A stretch of 64,000 bases of DNA from Pelagibius sp. (GCF_028289705.1 NZ_JANQOI010000189.1:1-64000); one strand, 5' to 3'; positions 8,508 through 17,846 are shown, counted from the first letter of the stretch. The notes: generated from the sequence alone by a model not told the origin. A program made the numbers and translations.

Positions 8508-8568
8508 AACCCTCTCCCACGCTGGGGAGAGGGTTTCTTGTTATCCCTCTCCCCGGCGTGGGAGAGGG
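8508..8568. repeat. paired palindromic GC-rich hairpins between convergent genes
   Basis: AACCCTCTCCC (8508-8518) pairs perfectly with GGGAGAGGGTT (8525-8535), followed by TTTCTT. A second unit pairs CCCTCTCCC (8545-8553) with GGGAGAGGG (8560-8568). The two units share the same stem sequence, so alternative cross-pairing is possible. The first unit resembles a rho-independent terminator for the hydrolase gene. The CCCTCTCC/GGAGAGGG pattern is also what dispersed intergenic palindromes look like in many alphaproteobacteria. Confidence 0.6.
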
Positions 8569-8620
8569 AGGGGCCCGCGTGAGCGGGAGCAACCGTCTTT
8601 ATGTCTGGGCTTCTGGTTGT

Positions 8621-9340
8621 TTACCGCGCTTGCACAACTTCACCGTTGCGCCGGCAGGCGGGGCTGGCCAGCTCGAGGAAGAGGTCGCAGATCTCTTCGG
8701 GGGTGCGCAGGCTCATGGGGTCTTCGCCGGGGAAGGCGGCGGCGCGCATGCCGGTGCGGATGGGGCCCGGGGAGAGCAGGTTGGCGCGCACCGTGGTCTT
8801 GGTGATCTCGGCGGCGTAGCTGCGCACCAGCGCTTCCAGGGCGGCCTTGGAGATGGCGTAAGGGCCCCAGTAGGCCATGCGGCCGCTGGCGGCGCCCGAC
8901 GTCACGAAGACCGCGCGGCCCGCGTCGGAAAGGCGCAGCAGCGGATCGAGACTGCGGATCAGCCGGTAGTTGGCGGTGACGTTGATGTCCATCACCTCCT
9001 GCCAGGCCTCCGGCGGGATATGGCCGACGGGGGTGAGCGGCCCGAGAATCCCGGCGTTGCCCACCAGGATGTCCAATTTCCCGAAGCGCTCGTTCAGGGA
9101 GGCACCGAGGCGGTCCAAGCCGTCGAAGTCCCGCAGGTCGTGGGGGACGAGGACCGGCTGCAGGCCGCCGGCGGCGCGGATCTCGTCGTCGAGTTCCTCG
9201 AGGCCGCCCACCGTGCGGGCGATCAGGACGAGCTGCGATCCTTCCGCCGCGAAGCGCTTGGCGACCGCCGCGCCGATGCCCCGGGAGGCCCCGGTGACCA
9301 CGGCGATGCGTCCGGCCAGTTTTCCCGTTCCCTCCGCCAT
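8621..9340 (-). CDS. SDR-family NAD(P)-dependent oxidoreductase
   Basis: 239 residues with a classical short-chain dehydrogenase fold. The cofactor motif is VVTGASRGIGAAVAKRFA, the NAG motif is VGNAGILGP, the catalytic Ser is in VFVTSGAASG and Tyr/Lys are in YAISKAALE. The order purF, DUF2937, SDR resembles that of YciK-type reductases in alphaproteobacteria. The substrate is unknown. Its start overlaps the stop of the DUF2937 gene (TGATG), so the two are translationally coupled. Confidence 0.88.
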   Translation of the reverse strand: MAEGTGKLAGRIAVVTGASRGIGAAVAKRFAAEGSQLVLIARTVGGLEELDDEIRAAGGLQPVLVPHDLRDFDGLDRLGASLNERFGKLDILVGNAGILGPLTPVGHIPPEAWQEVMDINVTANYRLIRSLDPLLRLSDAGRAVFVTSGAASGRMAYWGPYAISKAALEALVRSYAAEITKTTVRANLLSPGPIRTGMRAAAFPGEDPMSLRTPEEICDLFLELASPACRRNGEVVQAR

Positions 9341-9834
9341 CAGGCCTCCGCCTTTCGGGTTCGTTTGCGCCGCAGGACCCGGCGCGAGCCGCTGCAGAGG
9401 AACAGCCCGGCAATGGCGCCGACGCCGGCATAGATCAGGCCTTCGACCGACAGAGGCATGGCCGGCGCGAAGTCGCCCAGGGTGGCGCTCACCAGTCCGC
9501 CGTCGAAGTGCTCGATGAAGGTGAAGGGACGTTGCAGGGTACCGGCAGCGCTCAACGCCTGATAGGCCGCTTCCATATCCGCCAGTTCGAAGAAGCTCTC
9601 GCGCATGCGCGCGCCCTCCAGGCTGTGGGGATCGCTGGCGATGAAGCTTTCGATGTAGTCGGGCACGCTCATGCTCTTGGCGGCAGCGTCTTCCTTGATC
9701 TCCTCGACCCGCACCCGGGCCTGGTCGATGCGCCCGCCAAGTCGCTGGAGGTAGTGGGCGAAGTACTCCGGGAACTGGGAGAAGCCGGCGCCGCCGGCGG
9801 CGGCGAAGAGGCTGTAAAACAGGCGCGCGAACAT
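9340..9834 (-). CDS. DUF2937 family membrane protein
   Basis: 164 residues. The N-terminus LFYSLFAAAGGAGFSQFPEYFAHYLQRLGG fragment pattern (hydrophobic start, then FPEYFxHYLQRLGG) matches DUF2937 as I know it. A long soluble helical region follows, then a second hydrophobic helix near the C-terminus (GLIYAGVGAIAGLFLC) and a strongly basic tail. It is therefore probably an inner-membrane protein with a periplasmic loop. Function is unknown. It lies 22 bases after purF and is coupled to the SDR gene. Confidence 0.72.
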   Translation of the reverse strand: MFARLFYSLFAAAGGAGFSQFPEYFAHYLQRLGGRIDQARVRVEEIKEDAAAKSMSVPDYIESFIASDPHSLEGARMRESFFELADMEAAYQALSAAGTLQRPFTFIEHFDGGLVSATLGDFAPAMPLSVEGLIYAGVGAIAGLFLCSGSRRVLRRKRTRKAEA

Positions 9835-9856
9835 CTAGAGCAACGGAAACCGACGG

Positions 9857-11344
9857 TCAGGCACGCTCTGCCAGAAGGGAGAGTTGGGCCGGCGCCTCGC
9901 TGTGCTCGAAGTCGGTCAGGCGGATCGGGTACTCGCCGGTGAAGCAGGCATCGCAGTACTTGGGCGCGTCTGCGTCACGCCCGCTTTCGCCCATGGCCCG
10001 GTAGAGGCCGTCGATGGTAATGAAGGCCAGGCTGTCGACGCCGATGTGCCCGGCCATGGCCGCGACGTCCATGGAGGAGGCGAGCAGTTCCTGTTTTTCC
10101 GGCGTGTCGATGCCGTAGAAGCAGGAATGAGCCGTCGGCGGCGCGGCGATGCGCATATGCACCTCCTGCGCTCCGGCGGCGCGCACCATCTCGACGATCT
10201 TGATGGAGGTGGTCCCCCGGACGATGGAATCGTCCACCAGGATGACCCGCTTGCCCTCGATGGAGTTGCGGTTGGCGTTGTGCTTCAGGCGGACGCCGAG
10301 GTTGCGGATCTGCTGGGCGGGCTCGATGAAGGTCCGTCCGACATAGTGGTTGCGGATGATCCCCAACTCGAAGGGGATCTGCGACTGCTCGGCGTAGCCG
10401 ATGGCCGCCGGCACGCCGGAATCCGGGACCGGGATCACCACCTCGGCGGCGACGGCGCTTTCCTGCGCCAGCTCCGCGCCGATGCGCTTGCGCGCCTCGT
10501 AGATGCTGGTCCCCTCCATGAGGGAATCGGGCCGCGCGAAGTAGATGTACTCGAAGATGCAGGGGCGGCGCGGGGCAGGCGGGAAGGGCCGCAGGGAGTG
10601 CACGCCGGACTCGTCGAGCACTATCATCTCCCCGGCCTCCACGTCGCGGACGAACTCGGCGCCGATGATGTCCAGGGCGCAGGTTTCCGAGGCCACCACG
10701 TTGGCGGTCCCCAGGCGGCCGAGGACCAGGGGCCGCACCCCCATGGGGTCGCGCACGGCGATCAGGCAATTCTCGGTCATGGCCACCAGGGAGTAGGCAC
10801 CCTCGATCTGGCGCAGGGCGCTGGTCATGCGGTCGATCAGGCTGGCGGCCTCCGAGGTGGCGATCAGGTGGATGATGACCTCGGTGTCCATGGTCGACTG
10901 GAAGATGGCGCCTTTCTCCACCAGCACGCGGCGCAGTTCGCGGGCATTGGTGAGGTTGCCGTTGTGGGCCAGGGTGAAGCCGCCGCAGGAGAGGTCTGCG
11001 AACAGCGGCTGCACGTTGCGCAGCGCGGTCTCGCCGGTCGTGGAATAGCGGTTGTGGCCGATGGCGGCGTGGCCAGCGAGGCGGGCGATCACTTCGCTGG
11101 AGGAGAAGATGTCGCCGACATGGCCGAGGTCGCGGTGGGCGTTGAAGTGGGCGCCGTCGAAGGCGACGATGCCTGCGGCTTCCTGGCCGCGGTGCTGCAG
11201 GGCATGCAGGCCGAGGGCGGTGTGGGCCGCCGCGTCCTCGTGGCCGTAGATGCCGAAGACCCCGCATTCTTCATGGAACTTGTCGTCGTCGAGGTCTTGG
11301 TCAAGGCCTGAGCCTTGGGCAGGAAGCAGAGGATTGGTGGTCAT
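9857..11344 (-). CDS. purF: amidophosphoribosyltransferase
   Basis: 495 residues; catalyses the first step of purine synthesis, PRPP plus glutamine to phosphoribosylamine. A propeptide of 26 residues precedes the nucleophile Cys27 in HEECGVFGIYG. The PRPP loop is VILVDDSIVRGTTS. Cysteines in RRPCIFEYIYFARPDS, AHSCFYGID and YCDACFTGEYP correspond to the four [4Fe-4S] ligands of the Bacillus-type enzyme, so an oxygen-sensitive cluster is expected. ATG at 11344 overlaps the cvpA stop as TGATG; a GTG three bases earlier is also possible. Confidence 0.96.
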   Translation of the reverse strand: MTTNPLLPAQGSGLDQDLDDDKFHEECGVFGIYGHEDAAAHTALGLHALQHRGQEAAGIVAFDGAHFNAHRDLGHVGDIFSSSEVIARLAGHAAIGHNRYSTTGETALRNVQPLFADLSCGGFTLAHNGNLTNARELRRVLVEKGAIFQSTMDTEVIIHLIATSEAASLIDRMTSALRQIEGAYSLVAMTENCLIAVRDPMGVRPLVLGRLGTANVVASETCALDIIGAEFVRDVEAGEMIVLDESGVHSLRPFPPAPRRPCIFEYIYFARPDSLMEGTSIYEARKRIGAELAQESAVAAEVVIPVPDSGVPAAIGYAEQSQIPFELGIIRNHYVGRTFIEPAQQIRNLGVRLKHNANRNSIEGKRVILVDDSIVRGTTSIKIVEMVRAAGAQEVHMRIAAPPTAHSCFYGIDTPEKQELLASSMDVAAMAGHIGVDSLAFITIDGLYRAMGESGRDADAPKYCDACFTGEYPIRLTDFEHSEAPAQLSLLAERA

Positions 11345-12048
11345 CACTGCTTGTTCCCTCCTGATGCCGGCTCGTCCGCGATCAGCCCTTCGATGGCCTT
11401 TTCGATCTCGCCGCGCATGTCCTGGTTATACTCCGGCTGCTCGCTGGGCGCATCGCCTTTCCGGAGCGGGCTCACCAACTGCCGATAGGTCTGTTCCTGG
11501 CGGCGCAGTTCCTCGGCCCTGCGCCGGGCGTCTTCCGCCGCTTCGTCGCCCTTCTCCAGCAGGTCTTCGGGCACCAGGGCGAGCAGCAGGTCCGCCCCCC
11601 GTTCGACGAGCGGGCGACTCCGCGCCTCCATGACCCAGTCGAAACGCTCTTCCTCGGGCATCAGGAAGCTCAGCAGCATCCATGCGAGCACGACGATCAC
11701 GGCACCCCGGGCGAATCCGAAAAGCAGGCCCAGGGAGCGATCCAGGGCACCGAGGCTGCTCTGCTGAACACGGTTGGAGAGCAGGCGGGTGACCACGGAG
11801 AAAAGGACCAGCGAGACCAGGAAGATCACCACGCCGGTTACCAGGCTGGCGAAGAACTCCGTCGGAATGTACTGCTCCACCAGCGGCCGGGCATGGGGAA
11901 AGGAATAGAGCGTCACGAAGGCAGCGGCGATCCAGGACCCGATGGCCAGGACCTCGTGCACGAAGCCGCGCACAAAGGCGAAGATCCCTGAGACGATCAG
12001 CACGATGATGACGATCAGATCCGCCAGATTGATCGGCAGGCTGTCCAT
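11344..12048 (-). CDS. cvpA: CvpA family membrane protein
   Basis: 234 residues. Four hydrophobic helices fill roughly the first 125 residues (for example LIVIIVLIVSGIFAFVRGF and VVIFLVSLVLFSVVTRLL), with the family motif RGFVHEVLAIGSWIAAAFV. A charged soluble tail follows. CvpA is an inner-membrane protein named for colicin V production and linked to envelope stress tolerance. It is coupled to purF by a start-stop overlap, a pairing common in proteobacteria. Confidence 0.9.
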   Translation of the reverse strand: MDSLPINLADLIVIIVLIVSGIFAFVRGFVHEVLAIGSWIAAAFVTLYSFPHARPLVEQYIPTEFFASLVTGVVIFLVSLVLFSVVTRLLSNRVQQSSLGALDRSLGLLFGFARGAVIVVLAWMLLSFLMPEEERFDWVMEARSRPLVERGADLLLALVPEDLLEKGDEAAEDARRRAEELRRQEQTYRQLVSPLRKGDAPSEQPEYNQDMRGEIEKAIEGLIADEPASGGNKQ

Positions 12049-12094
12049 TGCGATACCGTCTAATCCTTTGCCCTGCTAATCCAATGCCCGGGGC

Positions 12095-13525
12095 CTAGCC
12101 GGCTGTCGGCTGCACGCGAAGGGCGCGCCGTTTCGGCCCCTCAAGACGGGCGACCAGATCCTGCAAATGCGAAATCTCCTCGATGGTCAGTCCATCGCCG
12201 CCGGACTTCGGCCTGCCGGCTCCGCGGCTGCCCCGCGGGGCGACCCAGGCCCGCGTAAACCCCAGCTTCTGCGCTTCCTTCAACCGCAGCTCCACCTGGC
12301 TGACCGGGCGAATCTCGCCCGACAAACCGATCTCGCCGAAGATCACGGTCTCTTCCGGCACTTCCTGGCCCGTTGCCGCCGAAACCAGCGCCGCGGCAAC
12401 CGCCAGATCCGCCGCCGGCTCGCCGATTCTCAGGCCTCCAGCAACGTTCAAATATACCTCTTGCCCGGCCAATGCCAGCCCGCATCGGGCCTCCAGCACC
12501 GCCAGCACCATGGCCAGTCGGCCGGAATCCCAGCCGACAACGGCGCGGCGCGGCGTCGCCAGGGGAGAAGTGGACACCAGAGCCTGGATTTCAACCAGCA
12601 GCGGGCGCGTGCCCTCGAGCCCGGCGAAGACCGCCGCCCCGGCGATGTTGCCCCGCCGCTCCGCCAGGAACAGGGCGGAGGGGTTGGCCACCTCCTCCAG
12701 GCCGGCATCGGTCATCTCGAAGACGCCGATCTCGTCGGTGGGGCCGAAGCGGTTCTTGGCGGCCCGCAGGATGCGGAAGTGGTGGCCCCGGTCGCCTTCG
12801 AAGGTCAGCACCGTGTCGACCATGTGTTCCAGCACCTTGGGCCCGGCGATCTGTCCTTCCTTGGTGACATGGCCCACCAGCAGCAGGCTGAAGCCGCGCT
12901 TCTTGGCTAGGCGAATCAGCTCCTGGGTCGCGGCGCGGACCTGGGAGACGGTGCCGGGCGCCGACTCCAGGCTGTCGATGTAGAGGGTCTGGACCGAATC
13001 GACGATCACCACCTGCATCGCCTCCGGCCCGTCCAGGGCGGCGAGGATGTCGCGCACGGAGGTGGCCGCGGCCAGTTGCACCGGCGCCTGGGAGAGGCCC
13101 ATGCGGCGGGCACGCAGGCGGACCTGATCGATGGATTCCTCGCCGGAGATATAGGCGCAGCGGGCCAGCGGCGCCGCACCGCTGCCGGTCAGCCGCGCCG
13201 CCACCTGCAGCAGCAGGGTCGATTTGCCGATGCCCGGGTCGCCGGCCACCAGCACGGCGGAGCCGGGAACCAGCCCGCCGCCGGTGACTCGGTCGAACTC
13301 CGCCAGGCCGCAGGTCAGCCGCGGCTGCGGTTCGCTCTCGCTGTGCAGGTCCACGAAGGCGAGCTTCCGCGACGCGCGGCCACTGGCGGAGAGGCCGCCG
13401 GGGGTCTTCTCGACGACCTCCTCTGTCATGGAATTCCAGGCGCCGCAGCCCTCGCAGCGTCCGGCCCACTTGGCGGCAACGGCCCCGCAGCTCTGGCAGA
13501 CGTATCGTGACTGTGCCTTTGCCAT
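12095..13525 (-). CDS. radA: DNA repair protein RadA (Sms)
   Basis: 476 residues. The N-terminal zinc finger is CQSCGAVAAKWAGRCEGCG (four cysteines). The RecA-like core has Walker A GDPGIGKST and the RadA-specific KNRFGPTDEIGVF motif. A Lon-type domain makes up the last third (AVVGWDSGRLAMVLAVLEAR onwards). RadA drives branch migration in recombination repair in the cytosol. It lies 46 bases upstream of cvpA, in the conserved order radA-cvpA-purF. Confidence 0.96.
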   Translation of the reverse strand: MAKAQSRYVCQSCGAVAAKWAGRCEGCGAWNSMTEEVVEKTPGGLSASGRASRKLAFVDLHSESEPQPRLTCGLAEFDRVTGGGLVPGSAVLVAGDPGIGKSTLLLQVAARLTGSGAAPLARCAYISGEESIDQVRLRARRMGLSQAPVQLAAATSVRDILAALDGPEAMQVVIVDSVQTLYIDSLESAPGTVSQVRAATQELIRLAKKRGFSLLLVGHVTKEGQIAGPKVLEHMVDTVLTFEGDRGHHFRILRAAKNRFGPTDEIGVFEMTDAGLEEVANPSALFLAERRGNIAGAAVFAGLEGTRPLLVEIQALVSTSPLATPRRAVVGWDSGRLAMVLAVLEARCGLALAGQEVYLNVAGGLRIGEPAADLAVAAALVSAATGQEVPEETVIFGEIGLSGEIRPVSQVELRLKEAQKLGFTRAWVAPRGSRGAGRPKSGGDGLTIEEISHLQDLVARLEGPKRRALRVQPTAG

Positions 13526-13586
13526 GGTTACGGTGCTCTCCGGTCGTCCGGCGGGCGGCGGCGCGGCGCGATCTCAATGGGCAACA

Positions 13587-14378
13587 CTAGAGCGCGCGCA
13601 CCTGCATCTGGATCGGTCCTTCGGCGCGGCCGTTGATGAACTGATCGACGTAGGGATTGCCCGAGTCGTCGATGGAGGCGGTCGGCCCCACCCAGATGAT
13701 CTGCCCGTGATAGAGCATGGCGGCGCGGTCCGAGATTCGCCGGGCACTGGCCATGTCATGGGTGATCGAAAGCGCCGTTGCCCCCAACTGCTTCACGCAT
13801 TTGACGATCAGCCGGTCGATGACGTCGCCCATGATGGGGTCGAGGCCGGTGGTCGGCTCGTCGAAGAAAATGATTTCCGGCTCGGTGGCGATGGCGCGGG
13901 CGAGGCCGACGCGCTTGCGCATGCCGCCGGAGAGTTCGGCGGGCATGAGGTTGCCGACGTCCTCGTTCAGGCCGACGGCGGCCAGCTTCTCCAAGGCGAT
14001 GACACGGGCCTCCTCCCGGGGCATGTGTTGTCCCTGGATCAGGCCGAAGGCGACATTCTCCCAGACGGTCAGGGAGTCGAAGAGGGCGGCGTTCTGAAAC
14101 AGCATGCCGAACTTGCGCCGCACCCGGTCGAGGTCTTCGCCGGCCAGGCCGATCACCTCTTCCCCGTCCACCTGGATCGATCCGGCATCGGGATGCAGCA
14201 GCCCCAGAATGCACTTCAGCAGCACCGACTTGCCGCTGCCGGAGCCGCCGATCACCAGGAAGGACTCACCGGGAAAGACGTCCAGATCGATGCCGTCGAG
14301 GACCACCTTGTCGCCGAAGACCTTGGTGAGGCCGCGGATCCTGATCTTGGGCATCTGGCCGTTGCTGGCTGCGGTCAT
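13587..14378 (-). CDS. mlaF: Mla-type phospholipid transport ABC ATPase
   Basis: 263 residues with one ABC ATPase domain: Walker A GGSGSGKSVLL, Q-loop MLFQNAALFDSLTVWEN, signature LSGGMRKRVGLARA, Walker B EIIFFDEPTTGLDP and switch His in SITHDMASARR. LFDSLTVWENV and GMRKR are characteristic of the MlaF/Ttg2A group, which powers lipid movement between the inner and outer membrane. The start overlaps the mlaE stop (ATGA). mlaD, mlaC and mlaB are not next to it here and may be elsewhere. Confidence 0.9.
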   Translation of the reverse strand: MTAASNGQMPKIRIRGLTKVFGDKVVLDGIDLDVFPGESFLVIGGSGSGKSVLLKCILGLLHPDAGSIQVDGEEVIGLAGEDLDRVRRKFGMLFQNAALFDSLTVWENVAFGLIQGQHMPREEARVIALEKLAAVGLNEDVGNLMPAELSGGMRKRVGLARAIATEPEIIFFDEPTTGLDPIMGDVIDRLIVKCVKQLGATALSITHDMASARRISDRAAMLYHGQIIWVGPTASIDDSGNPYVDQFINGRAEGPIQMQVRAL

Positions 14379-15148
14379 CGGGCGAAGAACAGTTCGGTGA
14401 TGAAGTAATTGAAGCAGAGGATCAGGATGGAGGCGGTGACCACGGCGTTGGTGGTGGCCGCGCCCACGCCCTGGGCACCGCCGCGCGAGTTGTATCCGTG
14501 GTAGCAGCCCATCAGGGTGACCAGAAATCCGAAGACCGCGGCCTTGACCAGCCCCGAGACCACGTCCTGTATCTCCATGAAGTCGAGGGTGTTGGTCAGA
14601 TAGGTGGTCGGGTTGAAGCCGAGCTTCTGGGTGGCGACGACGTAGCCGCCGAAGACGCCGATGATGTCGGCGATCAGCACCAGGATCGGCAGCATGGTGA
14701 AGCCGGCGATGAGCCGTGGCGCGATCAGGTACTTGAAGGGATTGGTGGCCAAGGTGTCGAGAGCGTCGATCTGCTCGGTCACACGCATGGTGCCGATCTC
14801 GGCGGCCATGGCCGCGCCGACCCGGCCCGCCACCATCAGGCCGGCCAGCACCGGCCCCAGCTCACGCGTGATGGAGACGACGACGACGTTTGGAATCGCG
14901 CTCTCGGCGGAGAAACGCTCGAAACCGGTGTAGCTTTGCAGCGCCAGCACCATGCCGGTGAAGATCGCCGTGAGGCCGACGACCGGCAGCGAGTAATAGC
15001 CGATCTCCACCATCTGCCGCCAGATCAGCCGCGGATAAAACGGCGGCCTGAGGCAGTGCGATATGGAGAAGATGGTAAAGAGGGAGACCCGGCCGGTGGC
15101 TTCGAGAAAGAACAGGAAGGTCCGGCCGATCGGCTGCAGAATCGGCAT
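14375..15148 (-). CDS. mlaE: MlaE-family lipid ABC transporter permease
   Basis: 257 residues with an N-terminal amphipathic segment and about five membrane helices. The conserved core VVSITRELGPVLAGLMVAGR and the following GAAMAAEIGTMRVTEQIDAL are diagnostic of MlaE/Ttg2B. It is the inner-membrane permease for the MlaF ATPase encoded right after it. alr ends 6 bases away on the upstream side, so dnaB, alr, mlaE and mlaF form one directional run. Confidence 0.93.
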   Translation of the reverse strand: MPILQPIGRTFLFFLEATGRVSLFTIFSISHCLRPPFYPRLIWRQMVEIGYYSLPVVGLTAIFTGMVLALQSYTGFERFSAESAIPNVVVVSITRELGPVLAGLMVAGRVGAAMAAEIGTMRVTEQIDALDTLATNPFKYLIAPRLIAGFTMLPILVLIADIIGVFGGYVVATQKLGFNPTTYLTNTLDFMEIQDVVSGLVKAAVFGFLVTLMGCYHGYNSRGGAQGVGAATTNAVVTASILILCFNYFITELFFAR

Positions 15149-15154
15149 CTACAT

Positions 15155-16315
15155 CTAGCCCGAATAGATCCGATGGTAGCGGCGGCCGAGAGCCGTCAGG
15201 ATCTCATAACCGATGGTTCCCGCTTCCTGCGCCAGTTCATCGACGCCGTGCCCCGGCCCGAGCAGGTCCACCATCCGCCCCGCACAGGCGACGTCCGGCG
15301 CGATCTCAGTGACATCCAGCGCTAACAAATCCATGGAGACCCGGCCCACCACAGGAACTTCTTGACCGTCGACCCAGGCCCGCCCCCGACCGGAGATCGA
15401 GCGCAGGTACCCGTCGGCATAGCCCGCGGCGACAGTCGCGATTCGGGCCGGCCCAGCGGCGCGGTAAGTCGCACCATAGCCAACGCTCTGGGGAGCGTCA
15501 ATCGCCCGAACCTGCAGGATTCTGGCCCTTAGGCGGACCACCGGAAGCACCGGGCTGGCTGCTTCCGGCGTCGGGTTTACGCCATAAACCGCGGCCCCCG
15601 GACGGGCCAGATCGAAGTGGTAATCGCGGCCGAGGAAAATGCCGGAGGAGTTGCAAAAGGAGGCCGGTGCCATGGGCAGCATCTCCCGCGCCGCCCGAAA
15701 AGCGGCAAGCTGTTCGGCGTTCTGCGGGTGGTCGGGTTCGTCGGCGCAGGCCAGATGGCTCATGACCAAGGTGGGCACGATCCCTTCCAGGCGTTCCGGC
15801 GCCGCGTGAAGCGCCGTCACCTCAGCCTGCGGCAGGCCGAGGCGGTTCATGCCGCTGTCGAGCTGGATGGCGGCGGCGAGGGCCCGGCCCCGGCGGGCCG
15901 CTTCCTCCCGCCAGGCATCGATCTCCCCCAGCGAGTTCAACACCGGCAGGATGTTGTTCTCCACGAAGTCGGCTTCGGTGCCCGGCATCAGGCCATTGAG
16001 CACGTAGAGGCTGACCGCCGGGTGGCAGCGGTCGAGGAGCGGGCGCAGCGCCAGGGCCTCGTCCAACTGCGCGACGAAGACGCTGCGCGCGCCTTGCTTG
16101 ACCAGGACAGGCGCGATCTGCTCCGCGCCCAGGCCATAGCCGTCCGCCTTGACGACGGCGGCCAGCGGTTTCTCGAGAAAGGCGCTGCGCAGGCGCCGGT
16201 AGTTCTCGGCGACGGCCTGGAGGTCGATGACCAGGGCGCCGGAAGCACGCGCCGGAACCTGCCCCTCCGCTGCCGGGCCCGCGCCCTCGTCAGTATTGTT
16301 CGGGGAGGTGGTCAT
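15155..16315 (-). CDS. alr: alanine racemase
   Basis: 386 residues. The PLP lysine is in VVKADGYGLGA (about Lys56) and the catalytic Tyr of the second domain is in VGYGATYRA. It interconverts L- and D-alanine for peptidoglycan. VGRVSMDLLALDVTE is the conserved C-terminal domain motif. The N-terminus is about 25 residues longer than usual and its ATG at 16315 lies 26 bases inside the end of dnaB. Translation could start later, but no better start is obvious. Confidence 0.94.
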   Translation of the reverse strand: MTTSPNNTDEGAGPAAEGQVPARASGALVIDLQAVAENYRRLRSAFLEKPLAAVVKADGYGLGAEQIAPVLVKQGARSVFVAQLDEALALRPLLDRCHPAVSLYVLNGLMPGTEADFVENNILPVLNSLGEIDAWREEAARRGRALAAAIQLDSGMNRLGLPQAEVTALHAAPERLEGIVPTLVMSHLACADEPDHPQNAEQLAAFRAAREMLPMAPASFCNSSGIFLGRDYHFDLARPGAAVYGVNPTPEAASPVLPVVRLRARILQVRAIDAPQSVGYGATYRAAGPARIATVAAGYADGYLRSISGRGRAWVDGQEVPVVGRVSMDLLALDVTEIAPDVACAGRMVDLLGPGHGVDELAQEAGTIGYEILTALGRRYHRIYSG

Positions 16316-17810
16316 CGGCGATCAGGTCGCTGAAGCGCGTGGTGTCGCCGTCGAACGAGAACTCGCGCGAGCCGATCGGCCCATGGCGCTGCTTGGCCAC
16401 GATGACCTCGGCCTTGCCATAGGCGCGTTCACAGCGCTCCTTCCAGCGTTCGAGGCGCTCGTGGAACTTGTTGTCGTCCTCGCCGTCGCGCTGGGTCGGC
16501 TCGGCGCGCTCGGCATAATACTGTTCGCGGTAGATGAACATCACCACGTCGGCGTCCTGCTCGATGGAGCCGGACTCGCGCAGGTCGGCAAGTTGCGGGC
16601 GCTTGTCCTCGCGCTGCTCGACGGCGCGGGAGAGCTGCGAGAGGGCGATCACCGGGACATCCAGGTCCTTGGCCAGGGCTTTCAGGCCGCGGGTGATCTC
16701 CGAGACCTCCTGCACCCGGTTTTCGGTGCGCTTGTTGGCCGGCGGCTGCATGAGCTGCAGGTAGTCGACCACGATCAGCGACAGGCCCTGTTGGCGCTTC
16801 AGGCGGCGGGCGCGGGTGCGCACCTGGCCGACGGAAAGCGCCGGCGTGTCGTCGACGAAGAGCGGCAGCTCATAGAGCTCCTTGGTGGCGGCGAAGACTT
16901 GGTCAAACTCATCGTCGCTGATGTCGCCGCGGCGCATCGCGTCCGAGCGCACGCCGGTGCGTTCGGAGAGAATGCGGGTGGAGAGCTGTTCGGCCGACAT
17001 CTCCAGCGAGAAGAAGGCGACCGGCTGTCGCTGTTCGACCGGATCTCCCTCTGCATCCTTTTCGATGCGCGGCGCGCTGGCCACGTTATAGGCGATGTTG
17101 GTGGCCAGCGAGGTCTTGCCCATGGAGGGGCGCGCGGCCAGGATCACAAGGTCGGAGCGGTGGAAGCCGCCGAGCAGTCTGTCGAGATCCTGCAGCCCCG
17201 AAGAGACTCCCGAAAGACCGTCGCGGTTCATCGCCGCTTCGGTCATATGCAGGGATTCCAGCACCGCCGTTTTGAACGGCGCGAGGCCGCCTTCGGTCTG
17301 GCCGACCTCGGCGAGCCTGTAGAGGCGGTCCTCCGCCACTTCGATCTGCTGCGTCGCCTCCGCGTCCAGGTCGTGCTCGAAGGCTTCGTTGACCATGTCT
17401 TCGCCGAGGGTGATCAATTCGCGGCGCAGGTAGAGGTCATGGATGGTCTTGCCGTAGTCGGCGGCGTTGATGATGGTGACGTAGCTCGCCTGCAATTGCG
17501 CCAGATACTGCGCGCCGCCGACCTCCGCCAGTGCGCTTTCCTGCTCGAAGAGGTTCTTCAACTGAATGGCGTTGGCGATCTGGCCACGTTCGATCAGCTT
17601 GCCGCAGGCCTCGAAGATGCGCGCATGGACACCGTCGGCAAAGTGTTCCGGGCGCAGGAAGTCCGAGACTTTCTCGTAGGCGGCGTTGTTGGCGAGAATC
17701 GCCCCCAGCAGCGCCTGCTCCGCCTCGTCATTGGACGGCGGCAAACGCAACTGCTCGCCGGTGGCGAGCGGGTCGTGGAGCGGGGCGAGATTGGGGCGAG
17801 TCGATTCCAT
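16290..17810 (-). CDS. dnaB: replicative DNA helicase DnaB
   Basis: 506 residues. The N-terminal domain begins with PPSNDEAEQALLGAIL and the RecA-like domain has Walker A AARPSMGKTSLATN, Walker B LIVVDYLQLM and the arginine-finger region SREFSFDG near the end. It unwinds DNA at the replication fork as a hexamer. Two acidic or charged inserts (about residues 268-275 and 455-472) are larger than in E. coli. No Shine-Dalgarno sequence precedes ATG 17810; the bases before it are TATTCTAGACGGCC, so the message could be leaderless. Confidence 0.97.
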   Translation of the reverse strand: MESTRPNLAPLHDPLATGEQLRLPPSNDEAEQALLGAILANNAAYEKVSDFLRPEHFADGVHARIFEACGKLIERGQIANAIQLKNLFEQESALAEVGGAQYLAQLQASYVTIINAADYGKTIHDLYLRRELITLGEDMVNEAFEHDLDAEATQQIEVAEDRLYRLAEVGQTEGGLAPFKTAVLESLHMTEAAMNRDGLSGVSSGLQDLDRLLGGFHRSDLVILAARPSMGKTSLATNIAYNVASAPRIEKDAEGDPVEQRQPVAFFSLEMSAEQLSTRILSERTGVRSDAMRRGDISDDEFDQVFAATKELYELPLFVDDTPALSVGQVRTRARRLKRQQGLSLIVVDYLQLMQPPANKRTENRVQEVSEITRGLKALAKDLDVPVIALSQLSRAVEQREDKRPQLADLRESGSIEQDADVVMFIYREQYYAERAEPTQRDGEDDNKFHERLERWKERCERAYGKAEVIVAKQRHGPIGSREFSFDGDTTRFSDLIADDHLPEQY

Positions 17811-17818
17811 GGCCGTCT

Positions 17819-17846
17819 AGAATATCAAATGGACATCGCAGTCCAA
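17819..17846 (-). promoter_or_regulatory. weak candidate promoter for dnaB
   Basis: On the minus strand TTGGAC (17846-17841) and TATTCT (17824-17819) are 16 bases apart. The -10 ends 8 bases before the dnaB ATG, so the transcript would begin at or beside the start codon. The -35 match is poor, so this is tentative. Confidence 0.3.

Noticed and set aside
16290-16315. 26-base overlap of alr start with dnaB end
   Set aside because: Probably a start-choice problem; the alr N-terminal 25 residues are not conserved and the true start may lie further in.
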